Shown one piece after another: positions 41,483-50,800 of a stretch of 64,000 nucleotides of DNA (positions within the stretch are counted from its first letter, which is position 1; the number at the start of each line of letters is the position of its first letter). This DNA is from CAYPFY01 sp964410105 (GTDB taxonomy: Bacteria; Bacteroidota; Ignavibacteria; UBA10030; SZUA-254). The notes below the pieces were generated by a model, which was not told where the DNA came from, searched no databases, and saw only the letters and a program-made list of their open reading frames with translations. Made by a program: the position numbers and the translations under genes. The DNA lies in the NCBI GenBank assembly GCA_964410105.1, contig CAYPFY010000009.1, forward strand, positions 78,703-142,702. Direction: 5' to 3'.

Positions 41483-41875
41483 CTACGATGGTATGAGATC
41501 GCTCGGCTCCGGCTTCAGATTCTCAATCAGCCGGCGCTGACCCGTTTTCTCAAAATTGACCAGTATCGACTGGCTCCCGTCCGAGGTCTTCATCTTGCTC
41601 ACGACCATCCCCACTTCATTCCATTCCGTGTGAAATATTGCCTGCCCGATGCTGAACGTGGACAGCGGATTATACGGAGTTGCCGCTGAAGCATCGATCT
41701 TGCCGTTCTGCCCGGCTACCGACGGAGCAATGAGCTCCATCAGGCTGGTGTGATGGCACCGCGTGCAACGGAACCACACTTTATCCTGCCTTCCTTCCAT
41801 TTCACCAACAAACTCCATCCTTGTTGCCTTGTTGCAGTAGCCGCAGAACCTTTCGGAGTATTTTGTTCTAGCCAT
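41483..41875 (-). CDS. Zinc-ribbon protein with tudor/SH3-like tail
   Basis: A 130-residue protein not named in any family I can confirm. The first 45 residues contain two Cys pairs, CGYC and CTRC, spaced like a zinc ribbon. After a short linker the last 60 residues (YNPLSTFSIGQAIFHTEWNEVG and GQRRLIENLKP) resemble the small beta-barrel at the end of UvrD/PcrA helicases that binds RNA polymerase. It lies 35 bases upstream of rpsU, with a strong promoter before it, so they form one operon. A role in transcription or ribosome assembly is only a guess. Confidence 0.65.
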   Translation of the reverse strand: MARTKYSERFCGYCNKATRMEFVGEMEGRQDKVWFRCTRCHHTSLMELIAPSVAGQNGKIDASAATPYNPLSTFSIGQAIFHTEWNEVGMVVSKMKTSDGSQSILVNFEKTGQRRLIENLKPEPSDLIPS

Positions 41876-42000
41876 GCATGCACTCGCTAAAAGTGATGAG
41901 GTTTAGTGAATTAGCCGAGATGCGCCATTTTCCCTGCACCCTCGACGTGCACGGCACTGGCAAGAAAGTGGACCTGTACGCAGGTGCGCACCAACAACTA

Positions 42001-42029
42001 AATATAGCCATTTGTTCGCACTCAGTCAA
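42001..42029 (-). promoter_or_regulatory. Promoter of the zinc-ribbon/rpsU operon
   Basis: Minus strand -35 TTGACT (42029-42024), 17-bp spacer, -10 TATATT (42006-42001). A 10-bp perfect palindrome, GGTGCGCACC (41983-41992), lies just after the expected start and could be an operator. The leader is about 120 bases. Confidence 0.68.
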
Positions 42030-42056
42030 CGGATATTATTTATTTACGCACAATTT

Positions 42057-42084
42057 TTGAATTATTATGTGAAAGAGGTATATT
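42057..42084 (+). promoter_or_regulatory. tRNA promoter
   Basis: TTGAAT (42057-42062), 16-bp spacer, TATATT (42079-42084), 24 bases before the mature tRNA 5' end. It is back to back with the promoter of the rpsU operon. Confidence 0.6.
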
Positions 42085-42107
42085 TTCTCCGCATTCGAAC
42101 GGTATTC

Positions 42108-42181
42108 GGGCCCTTAGCTCAGTTGGTTAGAGCAGCTGACTCATAATCAGCTGGTCGCAGGTTCGAGTCCTGCAGGGCCCA
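42108..42181 (+). tRNA. tRNA with CAT anticodon (Ile2 or elongator Met)
   Basis: All arms fold: acceptor GGGCCCT/AGGGCCC, D-stem GCTC/GAGC, anticodon stem GCTGA/TCAGC with loop CTCATAA and anticodon CAT at 42142-42144, variable loop TGGTC, T-stem GCAGG/CCTGC with loop TTCGAGT, discriminator A. CCA is not encoded. The GGGCCCT-TA beginning and the TGGTC variable loop recall tRNA-Ile2 (whose C34 becomes lysidine) more than elongator tRNA-Met, but sequence alone cannot settle this. Confidence 0.93.
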
Positions 42182-42444
42182 CTTTCCCGGATATTCTCTT
42201 CAAAGAGGCCCGGTTTCGGCAGTTTCTGCTGACGCCGTCGTGAATGCAGTCAGCTGAGTGCTTCGCGGGACGATTTTGAAATGGCTGACCTTCCTCACAC
42301 ACTCTCGGGGCCATGGCATATTCAGATTCTCCCTCCCTCCACAGGAACCATCCTAGAGTGCCTGCGTGAATCCCGGTCCCCGATTGCGATCGCTCGGGAA
42401 TTAGCGGGCGGTAACCCTCCCCCGTCTGCATGAGTCGGTAAGGG

Positions 42445-43131
42445 CTATTTCGGAGCAAGAGTGTTGAATGAATATTTTGTCCCCGCGCTGTCGCGAATCA
42501 GCAGACCATTGAATGGTTCGGTCATCTCCGTCAAAATCCCTTGAGGAGGCGAACTGCCCAGAAAGATCTGATTCGCACCCCCTGTTACGCTCATCCCCGT
42601 GCTCCTGTCTTCGAGAACGCTGAGGACGACCCCCTCTGTTCCGTCCGGAGAATCGAGCCCGAGAACGACCCTGTTTTTATCAGGAAAAAATCCCCAGCCG
42701 GACCGCTCAAAACCTTCGCCGTCGTTGATGACCATGCCCACGGAAGGGGAGATGCGCCTGCCAATGTTCGGGTCAGGAGTCGGATCTCCGATGGCGATTC
42801 TGTCAAAGCCCCGTTCATCCAGAATGATCATTCCGTTCGTTCCGTTCTCAAGATTTTTGTACCAGTCGAACGAGGGATATCGATTGCCCCACGCGTTTTT
42901 TGCTTTTCCCAAATTTGAACGGATTCTCTCCCCTGAAGCCGGGACCGGAGCGCCGATCAATATCCTGTCTCTCCCGTCCGGATCCGTAACGACGATGCCC
43001 TTGGTTCGGATTACATCTCTCCCAGGTAGGGAAAAGGCGACGAAAAACAGGACAGCCACAGATACGGTGAGGACAACGCAGTAGTTCCTGAGTGCCCTCA
43101 CTTCAGCCCGAAGCTCTGACATTGTCTCCAT
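42445..43131 (-). CDS. Membrane-anchored protein with repeated beta-hairpin motif
   Basis: A 228-residue protein of unknown function. A single membrane helix (about residues 18-36) follows a short charged helical start. The outside part repeats a unit of the form G-hydrophobic-hydrophobic-hydrophobic-x-D-x-x-G-x-(D/E)-R: GIVVTDPDGRDR near 45, GMIILDERGFDR near 100 and GMVINDGEGFER near 132, with worn copies near 167 and 209. A start at 43131 is chosen because GGAGGG precedes it; the longer frame back to 43332 has no such site. I know similar unnamed proteins from this type of genome but no role for them. Confidence 0.68.
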   Translation of the reverse strand: METMSELRAEVRALRNYCVVLTVSVAVLFFVAFSLPGRDVIRTKGIVVTDPDGRDRILIGAPVPASGERIRSNLGKAKNAWGNRYPSFDWYKNLENGTNGMIILDERGFDRIAIGDPTPDPNIGRRISPSVGMVINDGEGFERSGWGFFPDKNRVVLGLDSPDGTEGVVLSVLEDRSTGMSVTGGANQIFLGSSPPQGILTEMTEPFNGLLIRDSAGTKYSFNTLAPK

Positions 43132-43400
43132 AAACCCTCCATATGGTTTGAGTTTGCCATGATGCCAGTTGAAAGCGGCCTCCTGGATGTACGAATGGAG
43201 GGGGGAAAGGTTGGTTATCGTCGAGGAGATCCCCTCTCGCCCGGGGATTCCTTCCTCCAGGCGAGGGGGAGTATGAGGGGGTAGATACCTAATTCGACGG
43301 AATTGACATTTATAGAGAGCTACAAGAGACATTGCGGGGTCGGAGGGGGGGATCCGGTTGCCTCACGTAAGTTTCTATTTGAGATAGGCAAATCGGGGAT

Positions 43401-43429
43401 TTGACATTCCGTTACTAATGGACTACATT
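43401..43429 (+). promoter_or_regulatory. Promoter of the adhesin/secreted-protein operon
   Basis: Consensus -35 TTGACA (43401-43406), 17-bp spacer, -10 TACATT (43424-43429), on the adhesin strand. The start codon is 216 bases further on. Confidence 0.65.
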
Positions 43430-43529
43430 CCCGCACCTCCTCGGCTCGATCTAACAAAGCTTGCGCGGGGGCGCGGGTAGGGCGCTATGCATTTGTGATC
43501 GCCCGCTCGTCAATGGACCCGTCGTTTGG

Positions 43530-43547
43530 GACATTCGCACGAATGTC
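43530..43547 (+). promoter_or_regulatory. 18-bp palindrome in the adhesin leader
   Basis: GACATTCG-CA-CGAATGTC is a perfect inverted repeat with 8-bp arms and a 2-base centre. GACATT also occurs at the -35 of the promoter and in two more places upstream, so a repeated binding site is possible. A loop of two bases makes an RNA hairpin less likely than a DNA operator. Confidence 0.5.
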
Positions 43548-43644
43548 AGGGGGAACGGATTCATTGACTAGGTGTCTTCCCGGAGGGTCCTCGTCGGCAG
43601 CACATGGCTTCCACATCCCACTATCATCCTCAATGGAGATTAAC

Positions 43645-46026
43645 ATGAAAAATCGTGAATGCGTTCTTTGCATCAGGACCGGGCGTGTCCCTCTCGCCTT
43701 ATGGATGAGCACGGCGGCAATTCTTGTCCTCGGGGGTACGCAGGCTCACTCCCAGGGGGTTGGCATTAATGCCTCGGGCTCAGCCGCCGATACATCCGCA
43801 ATGCTCGATGTGAGTTCGACGACGAAGGGGGTCCTCATCCCTCGCATGACCCAGACACAGCGAAACTCAATTCTGCTGCCGGCCACAGGGCTCATGGTTT
43901 TTCAGACTGACGGTCTGAGCGGGATCTATTTTAATGCCGGGACGCCCTTGTCTCCTTCGTGGTTTGTGTGCGGGGATCCGGACTATAATACAGCGGTCGG
44001 TATACGGGCTCTCCAGTCGGTGTCGAGCGGAATCGAGAATACGGCGACGGGATACGAGGCCGGTGCATCGATCACGACGTCGATGAGCAACAGCGCATAC
44101 GGGTATCTGGCCCTCCGGATGAATACAACGGGCAGCTTTAACACTGCAATGGGACAAAATGCGCTCTTTTCGAATACCACAGCGTCGTATAACACGGCCA
44201 CGGGCGACAGCGCTCTCTACGGGAACACGACGGGATTCCTCAATACTGCTATGGGAACCGCCGCGCTGGCCGGGAATTCCATAGGGTCATCCAACAGTGC
44301 ACTCGGATTCCTTGCGCTTGGGGGGAATACAACGGGTTCCAGCAACACGGCAGACGGAACGTATGCCCTCGCCTCAAATTCCAGCGGATCAGACAACACG
44401 GCGAGTGGTGTCGATGCCCTCTTTTCCAACACGACGGGGGTTTCGAATACGGCAGTGGGTCATATCGCCCTCTATTCCAACTCATCCTCGTTTAACACCG
44501 CGGTCGGGGACAGTGCCCTGTATGCCAACACGACCGGAGTCCAGAATACCGCGTCGGGCTATGCTGCTCTCACAACCAACACGACCGGAGCGAATAACAG
44601 CGCATTCGGGATGTTTGCCCTTGGCTCCAACTTCACGGGCATCAATAACACGGCCGCTGGACGCAGCGCGCTTGCATCGAATGCAACAGGGTATGATAAC
44701 ACGGCCGTCGGAGTCCGCGCGCTTGGTTTGGGCATTTCCGGTAACAACATGACGGCGGTGGGACACAACGCCCTTCGCTTCAATACCGCGTCGTTCAGCA
44801 CTGCCGTGGGAGATAGCGCCCTCTATGCCAATACAACCGGTCTCGCCAATACCGCTGTGGGATATTCTGCCCTTACAACGAACTCAATGGGCTTTCTGAA
44901 TACTGCCGTCGGATTTGAGGCCCTCACAAAGAATTCAACGGGAGGCGTTAATACAGCCGTCGGGTTCGGCGCGCTCCGTTCGAACACGATCGGGCTTCTG
45001 AATACGGCCGTAGGGGATTCAGCACTGTATGTCAATTCCACCGGCGGGGGAAATACCGCCGTTGGCTCGGGTGCCATGGTCTTCAATTCCACAGGATTCA
45101 GCAACACTGCGACTGGCATCGATGCGCTCGAATCGAATGGCGCGTCGTGGAATACTGCTGACGGCGCATACGCCTTGAAGCTCAACCTATCGGGAGCGGC
45201 GAATACATCGGCCGGGTACCAATCTCTGACTCACAATACTTCTGGAGGGTATAATACAGCACAGGGAGATAGCTCGATTTTTTGGAATTTCACCGGGTTT
45301 CACAATACGGCTGCCGGATACGGCTCACTCGCCGGCAACCTCTCCGGGGACCACCTCGTCGCACTGGGTTCTATGGCGGATGTGAGCACCGACGGATTGA
45401 CGAATGCGGCGGCTATCGGAAGCGGCGCGATCGTCGGCTCGAGCAATATGATGGTTTTTGGGAACGCTAATGTTGTGGCGTGGGGGTTCGGTGTAAACCC
45501 AGCCGCGGGACACGCGATTGAGGTCGGGACGAGTGGTACCAATGGGAATGGCGCCTATCTCACGACGTCCGGCACATGGACGAATACGTCGGACAGAAAT
45601 AAGAAGGAGAATTTTATCCCCGTCGATGGAGACGACCTGCTCTCGAAAATCGACCAATTGCCGATCACGATGTGGAATTACAAGGGGGAAAATAGCGGGG
45701 TAAAACACATAGGCCCCATGGCGCAGGATTTCAGCCGCCTTTTCAATGTAGGGAATGACGACAAGTCGATTTCGACGATCGACCCCGCCGGGATCGCCCT
45801 CGCCGCGATCAAGACCCTGGATAAGAGAACCAAGGAACTCGAGAAACTGAAATCAATGCTCGCTGAGCTCCTGGAGGAGAATGGTCGGCTAAAAACTCTC
45901 AACAATGATCTGAAGGAGTTGCAGGCTCAAACCTCGGCGAGGATCGCACGCATCGAGACGTTGCTCGACCGGCTCCAGCCGCCCGCGGATCATTTCTCCC
46001 AGGCATCTCAAAAGACTGCCAGGTGA
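43645..46026 (+). CDS. YadA-head-repeat adhesin with S74 chaperone domain
   Basis: A 793-residue exported fibre-like protein. Signal region about residues 1-38 (ending AHSQG), then a Bacteroidota-type cap (SAMLDVSSTTKGVLIPRMT). Next are 27 tandem 16-17-residue YadA-head repeats (43987-45354), a stem, and a C-terminal S74 intramolecular-chaperone peptidase domain. The self-cleavage region is TSDRNKKENF near residue 649, with the companion HIGPMAQDF, and a terminal coiled coil. In this family the domain helps trimers fold, then cuts itself off at the serine. I chose the ATG at 43645, preceded by GGAG; earlier in-frame ATGs lack both signal and site. It lacks a type IX tail, unlike the next gene 16 bases away. 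Confidence 0.85.
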   Translation: MKNRECVLCIRTGRVPLALWMSTAAILVLGGTQAHSQGVGINASGSAADTSAMLDVSSTTKGVLIPRMTQTQRNSILLPATGLMVFQTDGLSGIYFNAGTPLSPSWFVCGDPDYNTAVGIRALQSVSSGIENTATGYEAGASITTSMSNSAYGYLALRMNTTGSFNTAMGQNALFSNTTASYNTATGDSALYGNTTGFLNTAMGTAALAGNSIGSSNSALGFLALGGNTTGSSNTADGTYALASNSSGSDNTASGVDALFSNTTGVSNTAVGHIALYSNSSSFNTAVGDSALYANTTGVQNTASGYAALTTNTTGANNSAFGMFALGSNFTGINNTAAGRSALASNATGYDNTAVGVRALGLGISGNNMTAVGHNALRFNTASFSTAVGDSALYANTTGLANTAVGYSALTTNSMGFLNTAVGFEALTKNSTGGVNTAVGFGALRSNTIGLLNTAVGDSALYVNSTGGGNTAVGSGAMVFNSTGFSNTATGIDALESNGASWNTADGAYALKLNLSGAANTSAGYQSLTHNTSGGYNTAQGDSSIFWNFTGFHNTAAGYGSLAGNLSGDHLVALGSMADVSTDGLTNAAAIGSGAIVGSSNMMVFGNANVVAWGFGVNPAAGHAIEVGTSGTNGNGAYLTTSGTWTNTSDRNKKENFIPVDGDDLLSKIDQLPITMWNYKGENSGVKHIGPMAQDFSRLFNVGNDDKSISTIDPAGIALAAIKTLDKRTKELEKLKSMLAELLEENGRLKTLNNDLKELQAQTSARIARIETLLDRLQPPADHFSQASQKTAR
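43987..45354 (+). repeat. 27 tandem YadA-head repeats (51 bp, three of 48 bp)
   Basis: The unit is NTAxGxxALxxNTTGxx. Twenty-four copies have 17 residues; copies 10, 16 and 23 have 16 and end in an aromatic residue after Ser. Copies 10-12 and 16-18 match each other much better than the rest (HIALYS/HNALRF then GDSALYANTTG then GYxALTTN), so a block of about six units (303 bp) looks duplicated. Protein period is kept while DNA has diverged, so the array is old. Confidence 0.9.
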
Positions 46027-46042
46027 ACGGGGAGAAAAAGCC

Positions 46043-47743
46043 ATGAGCACAATGATCAGAATGATTTGCGCGCTCCTCTTCCTCGGGTCCACCGGAGGGC
46101 TTGTGTCGCTCCAAGGAGCGGCCCCGGGAAAGGCGGGAAAAGGCCCGGAAACAGCCGGCCTCCAATCAGGAGTTTCGAAGAAACCGACCGCTACAATCGC
46201 TCCCGGTGTGCATGAATCGTCCCCGATTGCGGCAGGTCGAAGAAGCTCCCAAACGGCCACGGGTGCCGACGTGGTCGTGCTTCCGGGAACGCATCTTGTC
46301 CTATCGCCCGGCACGGTACTCTCGCTCGGTGGAGATTTCAGCAACGGGGGCGTCGTTGCCGCAGGCCACTCATCCACGGTCAGTTTTGACGGGACGGCCC
46401 TGCAATCGCTTCGCGGACCCTTTGTGTTCGATAATCTGGAGAAATCGGGGGGAGGATCGCTGCATCTTGCCAGCTCCGTCACCGTCAATGATTCGTTGAC
46501 AGTCCTGGCGGGTGACGTCACGACGGATTCAGAATCCGTCACATTCTCCGCAAATGGAAATCTGAACGGCGGGCCAGTCGGCGGGGAGGTGATCGGCCCC
46601 GGCATTGTGATCGTTCCGGGCTATTCCCTGTCGAAGACCCTCATGGCCAATGGTTGGAATCTGCTCGGCCTCGCACTCACAGTCCCCGATGCCCACAAGG
46701 GGGCGGTTTATCCCACATCGGTTTCGCACGCGTTCATCTATCAGGGGATGTACAAGCCACAGGACTCGCTCTCTCCCGGAATCGGATTCTGGCTGAAGTT
46801 CAGCGGGGCACAGACGAACAAGATCGCGGGGATCAGATTCACGAACGATACGATCGATGTGGCGCGCGGCTGGAATATGGTCGGATGCCTCTCATCGCCC
46901 ATTCTGACCACCAGCATCGTCCCTGCGGGGACAACGATTACGTCGAATTTCTTCGGGTATTCCGGTGCGTACGTTATCGCCGATACGATCTCCCCCGGGC
47001 GTGGCTACTGGGTCAAGGTCAATGGCCCTGGGAAACTGATTCTGGCGGGGAGTCGCAATGTCCCGGCGTCGTCCGTTGTCTCAGAGCTCAGGAAGTGGCT
47101 CCTCCGGATGAACAGGATCATGGTGGAGGATGCGGGGGGCGCAAAGCAGGATGTGTATTTTGCGCGGCAACCCGACAGCCCCCTGCCGGACGAGTATCTC
47201 GCGGCGCCTCCGCCGGCGCCGGCATCGATGTTTGATGTCAGATTCGGGTCCCAGCGGATCGCGGAAGTTGCCGATGGCATATCGGCCAAGAAAGTTTTGC
47301 TGAAAATCTCCGGTGCCCGCTTTCCATTAAAAATTTCGTGGGTGATCGTGGATGCCGCGCCTGGCGCCAGACTGGTGGTGAACGGGAAAGGAATACCCAT
47401 GGACAAAGACGGCAGTGTGAGTATCTCGAAGGAGGATTCCAGGATATTCCTTGAGATGAACAACCGCGTGGATGTGCCGACATCCTTCTCGCTTGAGCAA
47501 AACTATCCAAATCCGTTCAACCCGACGACCCGGATCAGTTACAGCCTGCAGGCTGATTCGCGTGTAAGCCTGAAAATCTTCAACAATCTCGGACAACAGG
47601 TGATGACCGTGGTCGATGGATTCCAACCGGCGGGTAATAGGACGATCGACGTCAATGCGTCGGGCTTGCCGAGCGGAGTTTATTACTACCGACTGGAGGC
47701 CGGGAGTTTTCGCGGGATCAAAAAAATGGTTTTGATCCGCTGA
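46043..47743 (+). CDS. Secreted protein with type IX sorting domain
   Basis: A 566-residue exported protein. Signal peptide residues 1-25. A middle beta-rich part starts with GTHLVLSPGTVLSLGGDFSNGG-type strands (cited in part) like the shell of tissue-bound surface proteins. The last 85 residues form a type IX C-terminal sorting domain with SFSLEQNYPNPFNPTTRI, then SLKIFNNLGQQV, ending GIKKMVLIR. The domain directs export through the PorU/PorV machinery and attachment to the surface. Cleavage and partner type are unknown. It lies 16 bases after the adhesin, under the same promoter. Confidence 0.88.
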   Translation: MSTMIRMICALLFLGSTGGLVSLQGAAPGKAGKGPETAGLQSGVSKKPTATIAPGVHESSPIAAGRRSSQTATGADVVVLPGTHLVLSPGTVLSLGGDFSNGGVVAAGHSSTVSFDGTALQSLRGPFVFDNLEKSGGGSLHLASSVTVNDSLTVLAGDVTTDSESVTFSANGNLNGGPVGGEVIGPGIVIVPGYSLSKTLMANGWNLLGLALTVPDAHKGAVYPTSVSHAFIYQGMYKPQDSLSPGIGFWLKFSGAQTNKIAGIRFTNDTIDVARGWNMVGCLSSPILTTSIVPAGTTITSNFFGYSGAYVIADTISPGRGYWVKVNGPGKLILAGSRNVPASSVVSELRKWLLRMNRIMVEDAGGAKQDVYFARQPDSPLPDEYLAAPPPAPASMFDVRFGSQRIAEVADGISAKKVLLKISGARFPLKISWVIVDAAPGARLVVNGKGIPMDKDGSVSISKEDSRIFLEMNNRVDVPTSFSLEQNYPNPFNPTTRISYSLQADSRVSLKIFNNLGQQVMTVVDGFQPAGNRTIDVNASGLPSGVYYYRLEAGSFRGIKKMVLIR

Positions 47744-47803
47744 TTCCCAGCACGGGGGGGCCACTTCCCGCCCCGGGCATTGCAGGCCCCGGAGGGGGAT
47801 CCG

Positions 47804-50800
47804 TCAGGCGACCGGCCCAGGCTGGGCTGTCCGGGCGAGGTCAACGGATGACTTGAAAGGAAGCAACCGCGCCCATGAGACGCGCCTGAATAATGCCGGC
47901 AGGCTTGCATTGAATCCGTCAACAATCGTATAGACGACCGGGACGAGCACGAGGCTGAGGAGCGTCGAGCTCGTCAGCCCGGCAATGATGACAACTGCCA
48001 TGCTCTGCCGCATCTCAGATCCCGCTCCCAGGGCGAGGGCAAGAGGCGTCATCCCGAAAACCATCGTTGCCGTGGTCATGATGATCGGGCGCAGCCGGGC
48101 CGCGCCAGCATCGAGCAATGCGTCACGCATCGGCACGCCCCTCGCACGAAGCGTGTTGGTGAAGTCGACAAGGAGGATGGCGTTTTTCGTTACAAGCCCC
48201 ATGAGCATGATGATGCCGATCATGCTGAACATGCTCAGGGTCATCCCGGTGAGGGCGAGCGCGCCAAGAGCCCCGACAAGGGCGACGGGGAGCGAAAACA
48301 TGATGGTGAAGGGGTGAACGTACGATTCGAAGAGACTGACCATGATCATGTACACGAACAATACTGCAAGCCCCAGGGCGATCATCATGTCTCTGAACAT
48401 GTCGCGCATGTTTTCGGCGTCTCCGCCGTAAAACACCCGGACCCCGTCGGGAATTCCCGCAGCGTCGATCTGCTTTTGCGCCCAGGCCGTGATTTCGCCC
48501 AGCGCGACCGTGCCGGTGAGATTTGCGGCGACCGTGACCAGCCGCTCCCGATCCTTGCGCTGAACCTCTGAGGGTCCCTTCCCATAATAGACGCTGGCGA
48601 CCTGGCTCAGCCGGACCGGCTGACCGTAGTGATTCTTTAAGAGAACCCTCCCGACATCCTCGGACCGGATCCGGCTCTCCTTTCCGAGAACTACCCGTGT
48701 GTCATACTCCGTATCCCCCTCCTTGTACTTCGTCACGACGTCCCCTTCAAGCGCCGTTCTCACGGCGAGACCGACCTCTCCCAGCGTCAGCCCCATGTTA
48801 GCTGTTTTCTCCCTGTCAACCTCGATACGGACTTCCGGCTTTCCCTCCTCCCACGAGCTGGTCACGTCGGCGATCCCTCTTTCGGACGCAACAATTGACG
48901 AGACTTTTTCTGCAAATCTCGTCACCGCGCCGAGGTCGTTCCCCATGATCTCAATCTGAACGGGGGATGTCTGCGCAGCCCCCCACATGCTCATGCCCGC
49001 AAAATTGACCTTCAATCCGGGAATGGCTTCCGCCCGCTCCCCGATGGCCGCCATGATCTGCTTCGTCGATCTCTTCCTCTGCGGCCTGCCGGTGAGTTTT
49101 ACCTGCACCTGACCCAGATTCGACTGCTCTGCATTTTTCCACTGGCTCTGCTGCTTTCCAATCGTCGAAAGGTATCGCTCGACCTCCGGCATCGATGCGA
49201 CGATCTGCTCGACCTTGCCGATCGCCTGATCGGTCTTGTCAATCCCAGTTCCGAGCGGCATGTCGATGTTGATTGCGAATTCCCCGCGGTCCGATTCCGT
49301 CATGAATTCAGTCCCTACCAGTCCCAGCGGCAGAAGGGCAAAACTCATAATCAGGAGCACGCCGCTTCCGATAAGGATGGTTTTCCTGTGATCGAGCGCC
49401 CACGCGAGCACCCGCCGGTAAGACTGTCCTAGCCTTTCCTGGAATTTTTCAAACTCATTGACGAACCTGTTCAGCCAGGAATCATTTGCGCGCTCGACGA
49501 GCCGCGACCATTTTGACGAAAGCATCGGGGTGAGTGTGAAAGACACAAAAAGCGAAAGTAGGGTCGAGACGACGACGGTGATGCCGAATTCTCCAAAAAT
49601 CCTTCCGACGACCCCGCCGACCAAGGAGATCGGAAGAAAAACGACGACGTCCACGAGCGTGATGGCAATGGCGGCGAACCCGATCTCGCTACGGCCCTTG
49701 ATCGCCGCTGCTACCGGGTTTTCTCCCTTCTCGAGGTGCCTGTGGATGTTCTCGAGGACGACGATCGAGTCGTCGACCAGTATGCCGATCACGAGGGCAA
49801 GGGCCATCAACGACATCAGGTTGAGTGTGTAGCCGAAAAGATACATGAAGAAGAAGGTTGTGACGAGCGACGTCGGTATGGACAAAAGTACGATGAGGGA
49901 ATTCCTGGCGCTGTTCAAGAACAGGAAGAGGATGAGGGCGACCATGAGGACGGCCAGCATCAGATCCCTCTCCACCTCTGAAATCGAATGGCGCGTGAAA
50001 TCCGTGACGTCCTGCGCGACGGTGAATTTTATCCTGTTTCCATTCGCCGTTTCGAGCTCCTTCATCTTCGCCTGAAGGCGGTCGCTCGTTTTAACGGAAT
50101 TCGCGTCCGATTGCTTCTGGATCAGAAGGGCTATCGCGTTTTCTCCGTTCAAACGGCTCAGCGTCGAGTTCTCCTTGAAAGTATCCATGACCCGGGCGAT
50201 GTCTTTGAGATAGACTATCCCCGCTGGCGTCGATGCGACGACCATGCCGCGGATTTCATCGAGGCTTTTGAACTTTCCAGCCAGCCGGACGATGTACTGA
50301 TTGATTCTCTCGTCAACCCTCCCGGTCGGGAAATCAAGGTTCTCGCTTGCCAGCGCCTGGGAAACCTGAAGGATCGATATCCCGTATGATTCGAGCTTTT
50401 CGTTGTCAACTTCGATCCGGATTTCACGCTCCTGCCCCCCGACGATCGTCACGGCCGACACCCCTTCGACCTGCTCGAGATCGTTCTTTACCCTGTCCTT
50501 CGCAAACTGGTAAAGTTCACGCGGACCCAGTTGACCGGTCAGGGAGACGCGGAGAATCGGAAAGGCGTTGAGGTCAGACTTTGATATTTTCGGCGATTCC
50601 GCCTCTTTTGGAAGCTTGCTTCTGGCCTGATCGACCTTTCGCTGAACTTCATTGGTCACTTCATCGACGTTCGACGAGAACCCGAATTGCGCCAGGACTA
50701 CCGAGACCCCCTCGTATGAATATGATCTGACGTTGTCGAGATTGCTCACGCCGCTCACGGCTTCCTCGATCGGCTTTGATACGAGAGACTCGATCTCCTT

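Larger units (their letters stand above)
43141..43644. other. Long intergenic region with one promoter and one palindrome
   Basis: About 500 bases lie between the divergent membrane-anchored protein and the S74 adhesin. Apart from the promoter (43401-43429) and palindrome (43530-43547) listed separately, I see a G-rich stretch near 43193-43300 and no convincing small gene. The adhesin transcript would carry a leader of roughly 210 bases, long enough for regulation at RNA level. Confidence 0.5.

Noticed and set aside
42182..42444. Region after the tRNA searched for another tRNA or small gene
   Set aside because: No second cloverleaf and no open frame with a ribosome binding site; only a weak CTCTT-CA-AAGAG hairpin.
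42147..42458. Minus-strand frame ending in GPAGLEPATS next to the tRNA
   Set aside because: This ending is the well-known antisense translation of a tRNA; no ribosome binding site or family match.
43987..45354. Regular 51-bp periodicity as a possible CRISPR or satellite
   Set aside because: The period is a protein repeat in frame; DNA copies have diverged and there are no conserved repeats with unique spacers.
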